Part shown: positions 19,029-28,324 of the stretch, in pieces
Numbering within the stretch: position 1 is the stretch's first letter
How the letters are laid out: each line of letters begins with the position of its first letter
Source of the DNA: Thermomicrobiales bacterium
GTDB lineage: Bacteria; Chloroflexota; Chloroflexia; Thermomicrobiales; CADCWN01
NCBI GenBank assembly: GCA_030446685.1
Contig: JAUJMV010000003.1
Location: 6,516-47,726, forward strand
DNA length: 41,211 nt
Direction: 5' to 3'
Made by a program: the position numbers and the translations under genes
Notes under the pieces: model-generated
Seen by the model: the letters and a program-made list of their open reading frames with translations, nothing else
Told to the model about the DNA's origin: nothing
Databases searched by the model: none

Positions 19029-19059
19029 GGCGGGGGCGGGCTGACACCCCGCCCGCGCC
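19029..19059 (+). terminator. GC hairpin between caspase and lipase-CHAT genes
   Basis: GGCGGGGGCGGG (19029-19040) can pair with CCCGCCCGCGCC (19048-19059) with one mismatch and a 7-nt loop. No T-run follows, so it may only slow or process the transcript. Confidence 0.35.
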
Positions 19060-19101
19060 GGCCGCGAGGCCCGCGCCGGCCGGGGCGTTGGAGGGGCGCG
19101 G

Positions 19102-22100
19102 ATGTCCGATGAACGCGCGTTGATCGCCCGGCTCGAAGCGGCCGGGCCGGACGAGATGATCCGCCTGCTGCTGCGCCCGAGCGCGAGCGACGAGAAGACC
19201 CTGCGCGCGCACCTCGGCGACGAGCGGTATCGGCGCCTGCACAGCCTGGCCCTCAAGGGTGGCGGCAACCGCCGCGCGCCCGAGGGTCGGGGCAATGTGG
19301 TGGTCATCCACGGCTTCATGGGGAGCGACCTGACCAGCGTCGACCGCGCGGGGGTCCAGGAGCCCCTCTGGGCGCGGGCCTTCCCCATCATGCAGGGCCA
19401 CCTGGCCCGGCTGCGCCTCAACGAGGGCGGCTGGGGCGAGCACGACGGGAACTACGAGATCCGGGCCACCGGCATCATGAAGCGCCACTATGGCGAACTG
19501 CTGCTCGCCCTCGCCCAGGGTTGGAACGTGCGGGCCTTCTGGTTCGACTGGCGCAAGGACCTGACGATCGCCGCCGACGAACTCCGGGCCCGGATCAGCG
19601 GCTGGTTCCCGCCCGCCGCGCCGGTGCATCTCGTGGCCCACTCGATGGGCGGCCTGGTGGCGCGAACCTTCATCGCCAGGCACCCGGGGCGCTGGCAGAC
19701 GATGTGGGACGCCGCGACCGGGGGCCGGCTCGGCGGCCGGCTGATCATGCTCGGCACGCCGAACCACGGCTCGTTCGCCGCCCCGCGGGCGCTCACCGGG
19801 CTGGAGGGGATCGTCAAGAAGCTGGCCCTGTTCGACAGCCGCCACCAGCCCGCCGATCTGCTGCTGATCCTCAATTCCTTCGTCGGGCTCTACCAGATGC
19901 TGCCCTCCCCCCTCGTCATGGGGCGGATGGAGGCGCTCTACCACGCCGACATCTGGGGCGAGCTCAACGTGCCGCAGCGCCATCTGGATGCCGCCCGCAA
20001 GCACCACGACCTGCTGGCCGGCGTGGTCGAGCCGGAGCGCATGATCTTCATCGCCGGACACAACCAACCGACCTTCGGCGACATCGCCGATCTTGGCGAC
20101 TGGCAGCGCCTGCGGCAGCCCGACGCCTACGCGGTGACGGCGCAGGGCGACGGGTGGGTGCCGCACCACTTTGGGCTGCTCCACAGGGATGGCGCGCCGA
20201 TCCCCGCCTACTACGTCGAGGAGGGGCACGGCAACCTCCCGAGCAACGGCCGGGTCCTCGCCGCGCTCGACGAACTGCTGGCGAGCGGGGAGACGCGGGG
20301 CCTGGATGCGGAACCACCCGCCGCGCGCGGGCCGCGCGAGGAGGACGAGGCGACGCAACGGGCGCTGCGCGAGCAGCACGCCGCCGCCGAACGGGCGGAC
20401 GAGGAGCGGCTGGCGGCGACCGTCGGCCGCCGGGGGACGCGAGGCGCGGCGGCCGGTGCGACCCCCTCCTCCACCGCCGAGGAACGGGTGGTGGAGGAGG
20501 TGCTGACGCGAGGGTTCCTCACCTACCCGGACGCCCCGCCCAGGGGCGCCGCGCCGCGTGGCGCGCCCGCGCCCGCGCGCATCGCGGTCGCCCTCGCCCT
20601 CGACACCATCGACGGGCTGCGGAACGTCGACGGGCCGATCGACGCGGTCGCCGTCGGGCACTACGTCGGCGTGAAACCACAGGCGGCGGAGCTCGCCCTC
20701 GATCGGGCGATCAGCGCCGCGCTGCCCGGCCAGCCCGCCGCCGCCGCGCCGGCCGATGCCGATCTGCTGCTGACGCAGTACTCCGAGCGTGGCATCATCC
20801 GCGGCGAACTGGGCCAGCCCTTCTTCCTGAACGACCCGCGCGCCCCGGAGCGGATCATCGCCGTCGCCGGCATGGGCTTCCCCGGGCGCTTCGGCCGGCC
20901 CGAGCTGATCGTGCTGGCGCGCGAGCTCTGCTGGTCGCTGGGGCGGCTGGGGAAGCGGCGCCTGGCCACGGTCCTGATCGGCTCGGGCAACGGCAACCTG
21001 ACCATCCACGACGCCGTCGCCGGCTGGCTGCGCGGGGTCGAGCAGGCGCTGCACGGCTCCGACGAGGACGCCGGTCGCGGCGTGCAGCGGCTCACCTTCA
21101 TCGAGCACGACCCGCGCAAGGTCGAGGCGATCCAGGACGCGATCCTCGACCAGCAGCGGCGGTTGCGCGAGCAGGAGCGCCTGCTGATCGACTTCACCCC
21201 CTTCGATCGGGCGGAACTGGCGCGGCTGCACGCGCTGGGGCAGGAGTTGGAGCGCGAGGAGTGGGCGCGGAAGCAACAGGAGCGGGGGCACGGGCCGGAG
21301 CCGGCCCCGACCCGGATCACCGTCGAGTTGGAGCGCCGGATCTATCGCTTCGGCGCGATCACCCAGGACGCCTCGATCCCGGAGCGCGAGATCCCCCTCG
21401 ACCCCGCGCTGGTGCTGGAGGCCAACGATGAGCTCGCCGGCGAGGTCGATCCGACGGTGCAGTTCGAGCGCGGCCGGTTCCTGGAGCGCCTGCTAATCCC
21501 CGACGACTTCCGCCCGCACCTCCTCACCGACGCGCCGCTGGTGCTGGTGCTCGACGCGACGACCGCACGGATCCATTGGGAGATGCTGGCGCCGTCCGAG
21601 GTCGGGGCCCCGGCGGGGCCGCCCGCCGACGACGGGGCGCGCGGCGGGCGCGGACGGGAAGCGGCGTTCGACACCCGCTCCTTCCTGGGCACCAGCCGCG
21701 GCTTCACCCGGCAGTTGCGCACCCAGTTCGCCCCGCCGCCCGAGCCGCCCCCGCCCCCGCGCCGCCTCCTCCGGGTGCTGGTGATCGCCGACCCGGCCGA
21801 GGATGCCCACCTGCCGGGGGCCGAAGCGGAGGGCGCCGAGGTCGCCGATCTCTTCGAGCGCTTCAACACCGTGGGCGACCCGCGCGCCGGGGCGCCGGGG
21901 GCCGACGGGCGCGAGGAAGCGCGCAACCGCGTGGAGGTGGTGCGGCTGTTCGGGCCGTACGAGGCGACGCGCACCAACGTGCTGCGCCACCTGCTGCTCC
22001 GCCCGTTCGATGTCGTCCACTTCGCTGGGCACTGTCTCTACGACCCGGCCGATCCGGCGGCGTCCGGCTGGATCTTCTCCGGGGGCGGCCGGCTGACCGC

Positions 22101-22599
22101 CCACGAGCTGAAGCGGATCGACCGCGTCCCCAAGTTCGTCTTCTCCAACGCCTGCGAATCGGGGATCACCCCCGACCGCTCCGAGCGGCGGTCGGTCGAT
22201 CTGGCGCCGAGTTTCGCCGAATCCTTCTTCGCCCGCGGGGTATCGAACTTCGTCTGCACGGCCTGGCCGGTGGACGACACCGCCGCCCGCGTCTTCGCGC
22301 TCACGCTCTACTCCGAACTGCTGGGGCTCGCCTACCGGCCTGGCGACGCGGTAACCCGCTGCGGGCCGAGCGAGCCGCACCCGATGCATGTGGCGATGCG
22401 CCGGGCGCGGGAGGCGATCGTCCCGCTGCCGGCCGGCGCGCGCACCTGGGGCGCCTATCAGCACTACGGCAACCCCTTCCTGCGCTTCTTCGACCCGCTC
22501 GGGATGGGGGCGCGTCGGGCCGCGGAGCACGAGGCGCCCGTCGCCCCCGCCCCGGAAGGGTCGTCCGCCGGGTGTGAGCGCGAGGAAGCCGCGCGATAG
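19102..22599 (+). CDS. Lipase-like alpha/beta hydrolase fused to CHAT protease
   Basis: 1165 residues. N-terminal about 65-390: an alpha/beta hydrolase of the PGAP1/LCAT lipase type with VVVIHGFMGSDL (oxyanion loop), LVAHSMGGLVART (nucleophile S181), MLGTPNHGSF, QGDGWVP (D350) and EEGHGNLPSN (H376), a plausible triad. Residues about 395-480 are charged and coiled or disordered. The middle (IDAVAVGHYVGVKPQAAE, ERIIAVAGMGFPGRFG, TVLIGSGNGNLT) resembles the N-terminal macro-like fold found in M17 peptidases and CHAT proteins. C-terminal about 860-1145: CHAT domain with VVHFAGHCLYDP (H977) and VFSNACESG (C1018). No membrane segment. Intact despite its length. ATG at 19102 follows GGAGGGGCGCGG. 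Likely a two-enzyme effector or death protein; substrates unknown. Confidence 0.9.
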   Translation: MSDERALIARLEAAGPDEMIRLLLRPSASDEKTLRAHLGDERYRRLHSLALKGGGNRRAPEGRGNVVVIHGFMGSDLTSVDRAGVQEPLWARAFPIMQGHLARLRLNEGGWGEHDGNYEIRATGIMKRHYGELLLALAQGWNVRAFWFDWRKDLTIAADELRARISGWFPPAAPVHLVAHSMGGLVARTFIARHPGRWQTMWDAATGGRLGGRLIMLGTPNHGSFAAPRALTGLEGIVKKLALFDSRHQPADLLLILNSFVGLYQMLPSPLVMGRMEALYHADIWGELNVPQRHLDAARKHHDLLAGVVEPERMIFIAGHNQPTFGDIADLGDWQRLRQPDAYAVTAQGDGWVPHHFGLLHRDGAPIPAYYVEEGHGNLPSNGRVLAALDELLASGETRGLDAEPPAARGPREEDEATQRALREQHAAAERADEERLAATVGRRGTRGAAAGATPSSTAEERVVEEVLTRGFLTYPDAPPRGAAPRGAPAPARIAVALALDTIDGLRNVDGPIDAVAVGHYVGVKPQAAELALDRAISAALPGQPAAAAPADADLLLTQYSERGIIRGELGQPFFLNDPRAPERIIAVAGMGFPGRFGRPELIVLARELCWSLGRLGKRRLATVLIGSGNGNLTIHDAVAGWLRGVEQALHGSDEDAGRGVQRLTFIEHDPRKVEAIQDAILDQQRRLREQERLLIDFTPFDRAELARLHALGQELEREEWARKQQERGHGPEPAPTRITVELERRIYRFGAITQDASIPEREIPLDPALVLEANDELAGEVDPTVQFERGRFLERLLIPDDFRPHLLTDAPLVLVLDATTARIHWEMLAPSEVGAPAGPPADDGARGGRGREAAFDTRSFLGTSRGFTRQLRTQFAPPPEPPPPPRRLLRVLVIADPAEDAHLPGAEAEGAEVADLFERFNTVGDPRAGAPGADGREEARNRVEVVRLFGPYEATRTNVLRHLLLRPFDVVHFAGHCLYDPADPAASGWIFSGGGRLTAHELKRIDRVPKFVFSNACESGITPDRSERRSVDLAPSFAESFFARGVSNFVCTAWPVDDTAARVFALTLYSELLGLAYRPGDAVTRCGPSEPHPMHVAMRRAREAIVPLPAGARTWGAYQHYGNPFLRFFDPLGMGARRAAEHEAPVAPAPEGSSAGCEREEAAR

Positions 22600-22732
22600 T
22601 GCCGATCCCCCGCGGCTGCCGGGCCGGTTCGTCCGGGAGGCGGTGGCGCTTGCCGGGTCCTGGGCCGCCCGATCGTACCCCCCGCGCCCGCGCCAGCGCC
22701 GCGGCCATTTACGGGCGCTACGGTACGCACGC

Positions 22733-24367
22733 TCAGGGCATAGTGCCGGGGATGCCCTTCAACTCGGCCAGTTCGGCACCGACGCGGCCGAGCGTGACCG
22801 TGTCGCTGTCGGGCCGGCGCTCGAAGCGGGCCCGCTCGAACCACTGGTAGTTGAGCCCGCTCGCCCCGTCGAAGTACTCGTCGGAGACCGGGTAGCCGAA
22901 GACGGTCAGCGCGTCGGGGTGGCCCCGCCAGAACGAGAGGAAGCGGCCGGTCACCAGGCGGCCGGTCGGCGCCTGCCAGGACGTCTCCTCCGCCGCCGGC
23001 AGCGGCTCGGGGGCCGCGGCGGCGAGGGCGGCGACGTAGGGGGCGATCTTCCGCGCGTAGGCCTTGTCCACGGCCCACTTGCCGGCGAGATCGGCCAGCA
23101 CCCGCGCCGACCCGCGCCAGCCGGAGGCGTTGAGCGCCGGCAGGCGCGGATCGACCTCCGCGTTCATGTAGGGCCGGATCCCCTCCGGCTCGGCGCCCGC
23201 GCGGAAGGCGTAGGCCGCCAGATGCACGACGTGCGCCCGGATGCCGGCCGGGTAGTCCGGGAAGCGGTAGCCGCGGTAGTCCCGCCCATCCTCCTGCGGC
23301 TGCCACTCCGGCGAGCCATCGGCGGCGTGCGGGCGGCTCTCGCCGGTGACGCCGATGCCGGCCATGTTGTGGCGCGGCGGCGACGACCACCAGGAGCTGA
23401 CCGGGACGTGGGTCGCCGGGTCGGTCGTCTCGTGGACGCACTGGGCGAGGGTGAGGGCGAAGTCGAGGCCCGCCAGCGCGCAGTCGGCGGCGTAGGCGCG
23501 GACGATCGTCGCCGCCTTCCCGCGCTCGACGCCGCGCGCCAGCAGGAAGCCGAAGGCCTGCTCCGGGGTGGCCCGCGCCTCGCCGACGAGGGGCAGGGCC
23601 GTCTGGTCGCCGCCGGGCGCGGCGCCGTCGCGGCGCTGCATCGAGGGGAAGAACCAGCCCTTCTCGGTCTTCACCCCCGGGCACTGCTTCCCCACCCCCG
23701 GCCCGTCGCGGTGGAAGAGCAGCCCCAGCGGCTGCGCGGGGTTGTCGACCTGCCGGCCGGCGCAGTCGGCGATCGGGATGCGGTCGCCGCAGATGGTCTG
23801 GATCGTGAAGCGGTAGAGCTCCTCCATCGCCGCCGACATGCGCCGCCCGTCGAAGTTGCCGACCGCCTCGATGTGCAGGTAGCGGCGGTTGCGCCAGGCG
23901 ATGCCGATGCCGTCCCAGGCCGGGTGCGTCCCCACGGAGATCAGTTGCTGGCCCGGCTTGTACGGCCCGGTGCCGTCGTAGAGCCAGAGGTGCGGCCCCA
24001 CGCCCCGCTCCCACGGCCCGCCCTCCGGGCCGCCCTGCGCCTCGGGCGTGTTGTACCACGCGAAGATGTTGTTGAGGCTCGTCACCCCCCGCCAGGTCTG
24101 CTCGGTCGGCACGGCGGTGTGGTGGATGCCGACGGCGTTGAACGGCTCGGTCCCCAGCCCCTGGACCCGGTACCACGCCGCGAACTCCTGCGGCGTGAAC
24201 TCGCGCCCGATGTAGAGCCGGCCGCTCTCGTCCCCCGGCCCGCGCGGGACTGGCGCCGGCGTCGGGCCGCGCCCGCCGCCAGCGGGCTGCTCCTCCAGGA
24301 AGCGTTCCAGCCGGTCGAGATGTTCGTCGACATCCCGGCGCTCGACTCCTTGTCGCTCGGTCGCCAC
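22733..24367 (-). CDS. Multidomain peptidoglycan amidase / muramidase-like protein
   Basis: 544 residues from the GTG at 24367, chosen for GGAGG just upstream; a GTG at 24535 would add 56 low-complexity residues and almost coincide with the predicted transcription start. Residues 75-235: amidase_2/PGRP fold with GIHHTAVP (H82, H83), WLYDGTG, and FHRDGPGVGKQCPG (H219, C229) as zinc ligands. Residues about 265-440: a glucosaminidase/muramidase-like region with LAQCVHETTDP and HNMAGIGVTGE. C-terminal about 455-544: TGRLVTGRFLSFWRGH, FGYPVSDEYFDG, QWFERARFE, a module frequent in Chloroflexota. No signal peptide seen. Convergent with the CHAT gene. It may help particles cross or exit the wall, or be an independent lysin. 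Confidence 0.82.
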   Translation of the reverse strand: MATERQGVERRDVDEHLDRLERFLEEQPAGGGRGPTPAPVPRGPGDESGRLYIGREFTPQEFAAWYRVQGLGTEPFNAVGIHHTAVPTEQTWRGVTSLNNIFAWYNTPEAQGGPEGGPWERGVGPHLWLYDGTGPYKPGQQLISVGTHPAWDGIGIAWRNRRYLHIEAVGNFDGRRMSAAMEELYRFTIQTICGDRIPIADCAGRQVDNPAQPLGLLFHRDGPGVGKQCPGVKTEKGWFFPSMQRRDGAAPGGDQTALPLVGEARATPEQAFGFLLARGVERGKAATIVRAYAADCALAGLDFALTLAQCVHETTDPATHVPVSSWWSSPPRHNMAGIGVTGESRPHAADGSPEWQPQEDGRDYRGYRFPDYPAGIRAHVVHLAAYAFRAGAEPEGIRPYMNAEVDPRLPALNASGWRGSARVLADLAGKWAVDKAYARKIAPYVAALAAAAPEPLPAAEETSWQAPTGRLVTGRFLSFWRGHPDALTVFGYPVSDEYFDGASGLNYQWFERARFERRPDSDTVTLGRVGAELAELKGIPGTMP

Positions 24368-24544
24368 GCGCGCCTCCTTTCCGCCCCGGTCGTCGGGGGG
24401 CGCCGCCGGGCAGCGGCCCCGCGCCTCCCGGCGGGTGGCGCGCGACCGAACACCACCTGCCGGGGACGGCTCACCGTCGCGCCGCCCGTTCAGGCGCCGA
24501 CCGGCCCCGCCGTCCACGGCGCGGCTGTGCTGCACACACCTCCT

Positions 24545-24572
24545 GTTATATCGCCGGTCTGCCGCCTGTCAA
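24545..24572 (-). promoter_or_regulatory. Sigma-70-type promoter of the amidase gene
   Basis: On the minus strand TTGACA (24567-24572) and TATAAC (24545-24550) are separated by 16 bp, the best housekeeping promoter in the window. It would start transcription near 24538, giving a 5' leader of about 170 nt before the preferred GTG at 24367. Confidence 0.75.
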
Positions 24573-25197
24573 TCGGCCGAAAGTACTAGGACGTGTGTCA
24601 GGGGGGCGCCGCCCCCGCCCCCCCCGGCGGGCGGCGGGGCGCCGGAATTGCCCGCGGAGGGAGGGCCGCCGGCCCGGGACCAGACGACGGCCAGCACGCG
24701 GCGGGCACGCCCGTGCCACCCCCGAATCGTCACCCACCGCGCCCATCCGGCAGGCGCGCGGGGCCGGGCGCGCGCCGCGCCCATGCCCTGAGTCCGGCAC
24801 GAAGGCTGCACTTGGCGGCGGGGGCTGACCAACTGACGAACTGGCCGGCTGCGGCCCCCGGCGAGGGTGAGAGCCCGCCGGGAACAGCACCGGAAGGCTT
24901 TGGAGGGACTGTATTCCATCCCGTCATCCCTCCACCGGCGGTAGGTGGACTGCCGACAATTTCCCCCGCAGGTGTAGGACCTATCCCCGGCGCTGCACAA
25001 CGGACAGTCGGGAGGCAGCCGGAGGTATTCCCGGCGAAGTCGGTCTGCTCCCGGCCCTCCCGCTGGTACGGAGTGATCGTCGGGCGGCGTACGGTCGGGT
25101 TGCGGCGGTGGGTTGTGCGCGGGGGACGGGGCGAAATGATCGTGCGTTGTGCCCCGTATAGAGGTCGACGCACAGGGGGAGCAAAGGAGGGCGCGGC
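24573..25197. other. Long intergenic region with GC hairpins
   Basis: About 620 bp with no convincing gene. It begins upstream of the amidase promoter. At 24605-24645 a G/C-only palindromic stretch could form a very stable hairpin. At about 24867-24893 CCCGGCG/CGCCGGG enclose AGGGTGAGAGCC, and further small stems (GGAGGGA/TCCCTCC; CCACC/GGTGG) follow up to about 24960. The end carries the promoter region of the 168-aa gene, with TATAGA near 25158 as a weak -10 and AAAGGAGG before the start. The structured part may be an untranslated RNA, but no known family was recognised. Confidence 0.5.
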
Positions 25198-25704
25198 ATG
25201 ACGGCTGGCACGCAGCAGCAGCAATTGGTCGCAGACCTCTCGCGCGAGGTCGTGGCACGAATAGCGCCGCAGGAGCTGCCCGTATTCCGGGCGCACAGCC
25301 GGGCCTACTTCGCCGATCAGGGCCAGGTGCTCAGGGGCGGCCAGGGGCAGGACGAGATGCTCGGCTTCGGCGTGGGCGAGGCCGTCGCCTTCCTGACGCC
25401 CGTGGTCCTGCCGGTCATGACCGCGGTCGTCCAGTACCTCACCGTCGAGGTGACCAAATCGGCGCGGGCGGAGGGGGCGACCCTGATCGGCGAGCGCGTC
25501 AAGCAGTTGTTCAAGCGCTTCCGACCCGCCGAGGCGACCGGGGAGTACGGTCACGCCGCGTCGCCCCCGGTGCTGACGCAGGAGCAGTTGGGCCAGGTGC
25601 GGCAGGTGGCCTTCGAGAAAGCCCTCCAGCTCAAGCTCTCCGCGGAGCGGGCGGGGCTGTTGGCCGACGCGGTCGTGGGGAACCTCGCCACCGCCGCGAC
25701 ATGA
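25198..25704 (+). CDS. Small protein with one hydrophobic segment, partner of M48 peptidase
   Basis: 168 residues starting on a strong AAAGGAGG site. Residues 1-50 are helical and polar (QQLVADLSREVVARIAPQEL). Residues about 54-82 are hydrophobic (GVGEAVAFLTPVVLPVMTAVVQYL), enough for a membrane helix or a buried hairpin. A basic helix follows (RVKQLFKRF), and the C-terminal helix pair has LTQEQLGQVRQVAFEKALQL. I do not recognise the family. It ends 12 nt before the M48 gene, so the two are almost surely one transcription unit. It might anchor or regulate the peptidase, or be its substrate; this is inference. Confidence 0.78.
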   Translation: MTAGTQQQQLVADLSREVVARIAPQELPVFRAHSRAYFADQGQVLRGGQGQDEMLGFGVGEAVAFLTPVVLPVMTAVVQYLTVEVTKSARAEGATLIGERVKQLFKRFRPAEATGEYGHAASPPVLTQEQLGQVRQVAFEKALQLKLSAERAGLLADAVVGNLATAAT

Positions 25705-25716
25705 GGGAGGGATCCC

Positions 25717-27966
25717 ATGCGCGCCGACTCCACCGCTGCCCCCCGCCCGGCGCGACTCAACCCGTTCGCCTTCCCGTCGGACACCGACTTCCGCTTCGCG
25801 CTCCTGATCGTGTCGGTTCTCGGCACCAGTCTGTTCGTCTATAACTGGCTCTTCCACGCCATCCCCCTCTTGCGCGACCCCTGGCTAGCGGCAATGGTGC
25901 GGTGCGCCGATCTGGCGAGCGCAGCCTTCCCCGATGCCGCGGACCCCATTGCCCGCGCGGGTAAGCAGATGATGGAGGCGGAGTGCGGGGCACCGTATGA
26001 GCGGACGAGGGCCGCCTGGCTGCTCGGCGGGACGGCGCTCGTGCTTGCAACGGCGAGCGCTCTCTACTGGGTGTACCCAGCCTGGCGGATACAACGGGCG
26101 AACCTCGCGCCGCTGAGCGCCGAGGATGCGCCCGAAGTGGTGACCGCGCTCGACGCGCTGTGCCGCGAAGTGGGGCTGGCGCGGCCCCCCACCTTCTTGT
26201 GGAACCCGCTCGATGCGGCCAATGGAGGAACGGCGTTCGGCCGCCTTGGCCGGTACTACGTGGCCCTATCCGGTGGCCTGGTCACCCAATTCTATGTCGA
26301 CCCAGCCGTCTTCCGGTCGGTGGTGCTGCACGAACTGGCCCACCTGCGCAACGCCGATGTGGACAAGACCTATTTCGCCGTCGCGGTCTGGCAGTCCTTC
26401 GTGCTCGTCGGGCTGGTTCCCTTCGCCCTCAGCTTCCTCGACTTCGACGAGCGGCTGCGCACTGTCCTCGATCTGGGTTGGAGGATATGCGCGCTCGCCG
26501 CGCTGGTCTACCTGACCCGGAACGCCGTACTCCGCGCCCGCGAGATCTACGCCGATGTGCGCGCCTCCATCTGGGACGGCCCGGCGGGCGCGCTTGATCG
26601 CGTCCTGGCGACCCTGCCGCGAGATCGGGAAGGGGGCTGGCGGACCCTGGTGGCGGCCCATCCCGATCCGGCGGGCCGGCGCCACGCGCTGCACGACACG
26701 GCGTCCCTCTTCCGCACCCGCCCCTGGGAGGCGTTCGGCGTGGGCGTCGTCACCTCGATCGCCATCGAGAACGTGTGGTCGTTGCTCGCCGCGCTCACCG
26801 CGGACATGCTAGTGGCCGTCCTCGGCCCGACCGTGCTGTTTGTGCCCCTGGCGGCCGGATTCCTGGTGCTGGCTGGATGGCGGGCGACATTCGCCGGGTT
26901 GGCGTGGAACGAGGCACCCCGCGGTCTAGGGCTGGGTAGGGTTGAGCCTCGGCTTGGGCCTCATCGCCGGGCAGATCGTGGCATTCGATAGCTTCCTGCT
27001 CACCTCGGGGTCCACTCCACCGGCGGTCCTCGCCTTCACGGTCATCTCGGGCCTGCCGCTGTTGATCGTGCTGCCGCTCTTCCTCCGCTGGATCGGTAGC
27101 GCCGCAGGGACCTGGCTGGAAGTGGTCGGCCCGCGGCGTTCACTGCGCCTGGCGTACGGTGCTGCGGTAGGCGTTGCCGCCGGGCTCTCAACGATCTGGC
27201 TCGGGGCGTTCTACTATATTCAACGCCTGGGTACGATCTTGTTGGAGGGGGCCGAACCGGAGACCTGGATCGCAGCGTTGAGTGAGCTCATGCCGGGCGC
27301 TATCTTGTTCGCACTCGGCCATCCACTAACCATGCTGACGTTGATCGGCCTGTGGGCTTTCCCACTGGCTGTCGTGCTCTGGCGCCAGCGCGTAGCGGCG
27401 CTCCCGGACGCGAACTGGGCCTGGCTCGATCCGTCCCCCCAACCTTCGACGCTGCCCCGAGGTGCGCCGCTAAGAGCCCGGCTGGCGCTGCTCGTCGGGC
27501 TGGCGGGCGGGGGCTGTTCTGCGGCATGTATCTCGCCCTGCGGGTCGGGATGCGCCTCGGCCTGTCAGAAGCCGCGCGCGATGCCGACGAGACCAAGCTT
27601 TGGTTCTACACCGCGTCGATCGTGCTGGCGGCGATTATGCAAGTGCCTGTCGCGGCAATAGTGGCGGTGTGGGTCCCGCGCCTGGGCGCCGTCCACGGGC
27701 TCTTCGCCGCGTTCGTCGCCGGCTGCGTGATGACGGCCGGGACGCTCGGCTCCATCCTCGCGTTCGAAGAATCGACCCCGTTCCCCGTCGCCTGGGCAAT
27801 CTTCGCGTACATCATCAGCGGAGGCGCTATCCTGGTGCTACCCGTGGTGCTGGTCGTGGCGGCGGTGGCGGCCTGGCTTCGCGACACCCGGACGCTATCG
27901 GTGGCGCCAGCGCAGGGGAGCGGCGTGTCACGCCCCACCCCCGCCGCCCACCTACCGCCCGGATAA
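25717..27966 (+). CDS. Membrane-embedded M48 zinc metallopeptidase, two frameshifts
   Basis: About 749 residues. A membrane helix near residues 28-45 and another near 105-125 come before the catalytic part: PPTFLWNPLDAANGGTAFG, YVALSGGLV, and VVLHELAHLRNADVD with zinc ligands H205, E206 and H209, then REIYADVRAS giving the third ligand region. This is the HtpX/Ste24 M48 pattern. Long hydrophobic stretches follow, giving perhaps eight more helices. The frame breaks near 26929-26941 (one extra base) and in the G5 run near 27509-27513 (one missing base). The two cancel, so 2250 nt is still 750 codons, which argues for sequencing errors. It is preceded by the 168-aa partner. Confidence 0.82.
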
Positions 27967-28016
27967 GCCTGGCGGCGACCACCGTGAGGCGACCCGGCAT
28001 CTTCGTGCCGCCAGGC
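27967..28016. terminator. Inverted repeat after the M48 gene
   Basis: GCCTGGCGGC (27967-27976) and GCCGCCAGGC (28007-28016) are exact 10-bp arms around a 30-nt loop, starting right after the TAA stop. No T-run is present, so it is only a possible terminator. The remaining gap to 28324 shows no gene and no clear promoter. Confidence 0.4.
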
Positions 28017-28324
28017 GCGCGGGTGGCGGGACCCCATGGTTTGCGCCCCGCGTTGCTGCCGCTCCTACATCAGTTGCGCTCGGCTGCCGCGGCCGTTTTC
28101 GCGAACCGCCCTAAGAACATCGGTCATCCCTCCATCCCTCGTCCGCCCGCCCGTGGGCGCAAAGCCCCGCCCGCGCCGGCGCTTGCGGCCGGTATCCGTG
28201 CGACAATGGCCGATGACCGGGAGGGCCGGGCGGATCGCGGGCGCGCGGCTGCCTGGCGCACGTCGCGCGGTGCGGCCACGGCCGGCGACATCGGGCCACG
28301 GGGGCGCCAGCACGGGGAGCGACG

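Noticed and set aside
18934..21291. Long open frame (785 codons) on the minus strand opposite the lipase-CHAT gene
   Set aside because: Antisense to an intact gene with full catalytic motifs; sequence is low complexity.
22600..22732. Terminator between the convergent CHAT and amidase genes
   Set aside because: No clear stem followed by a T-run on either strand.
24860..24960. Group II intron fragment (GGGTGAGAGCCC-like text)
   Set aside because: No domain V hairpin, no reverse transcriptase gene and no intron ends were found.
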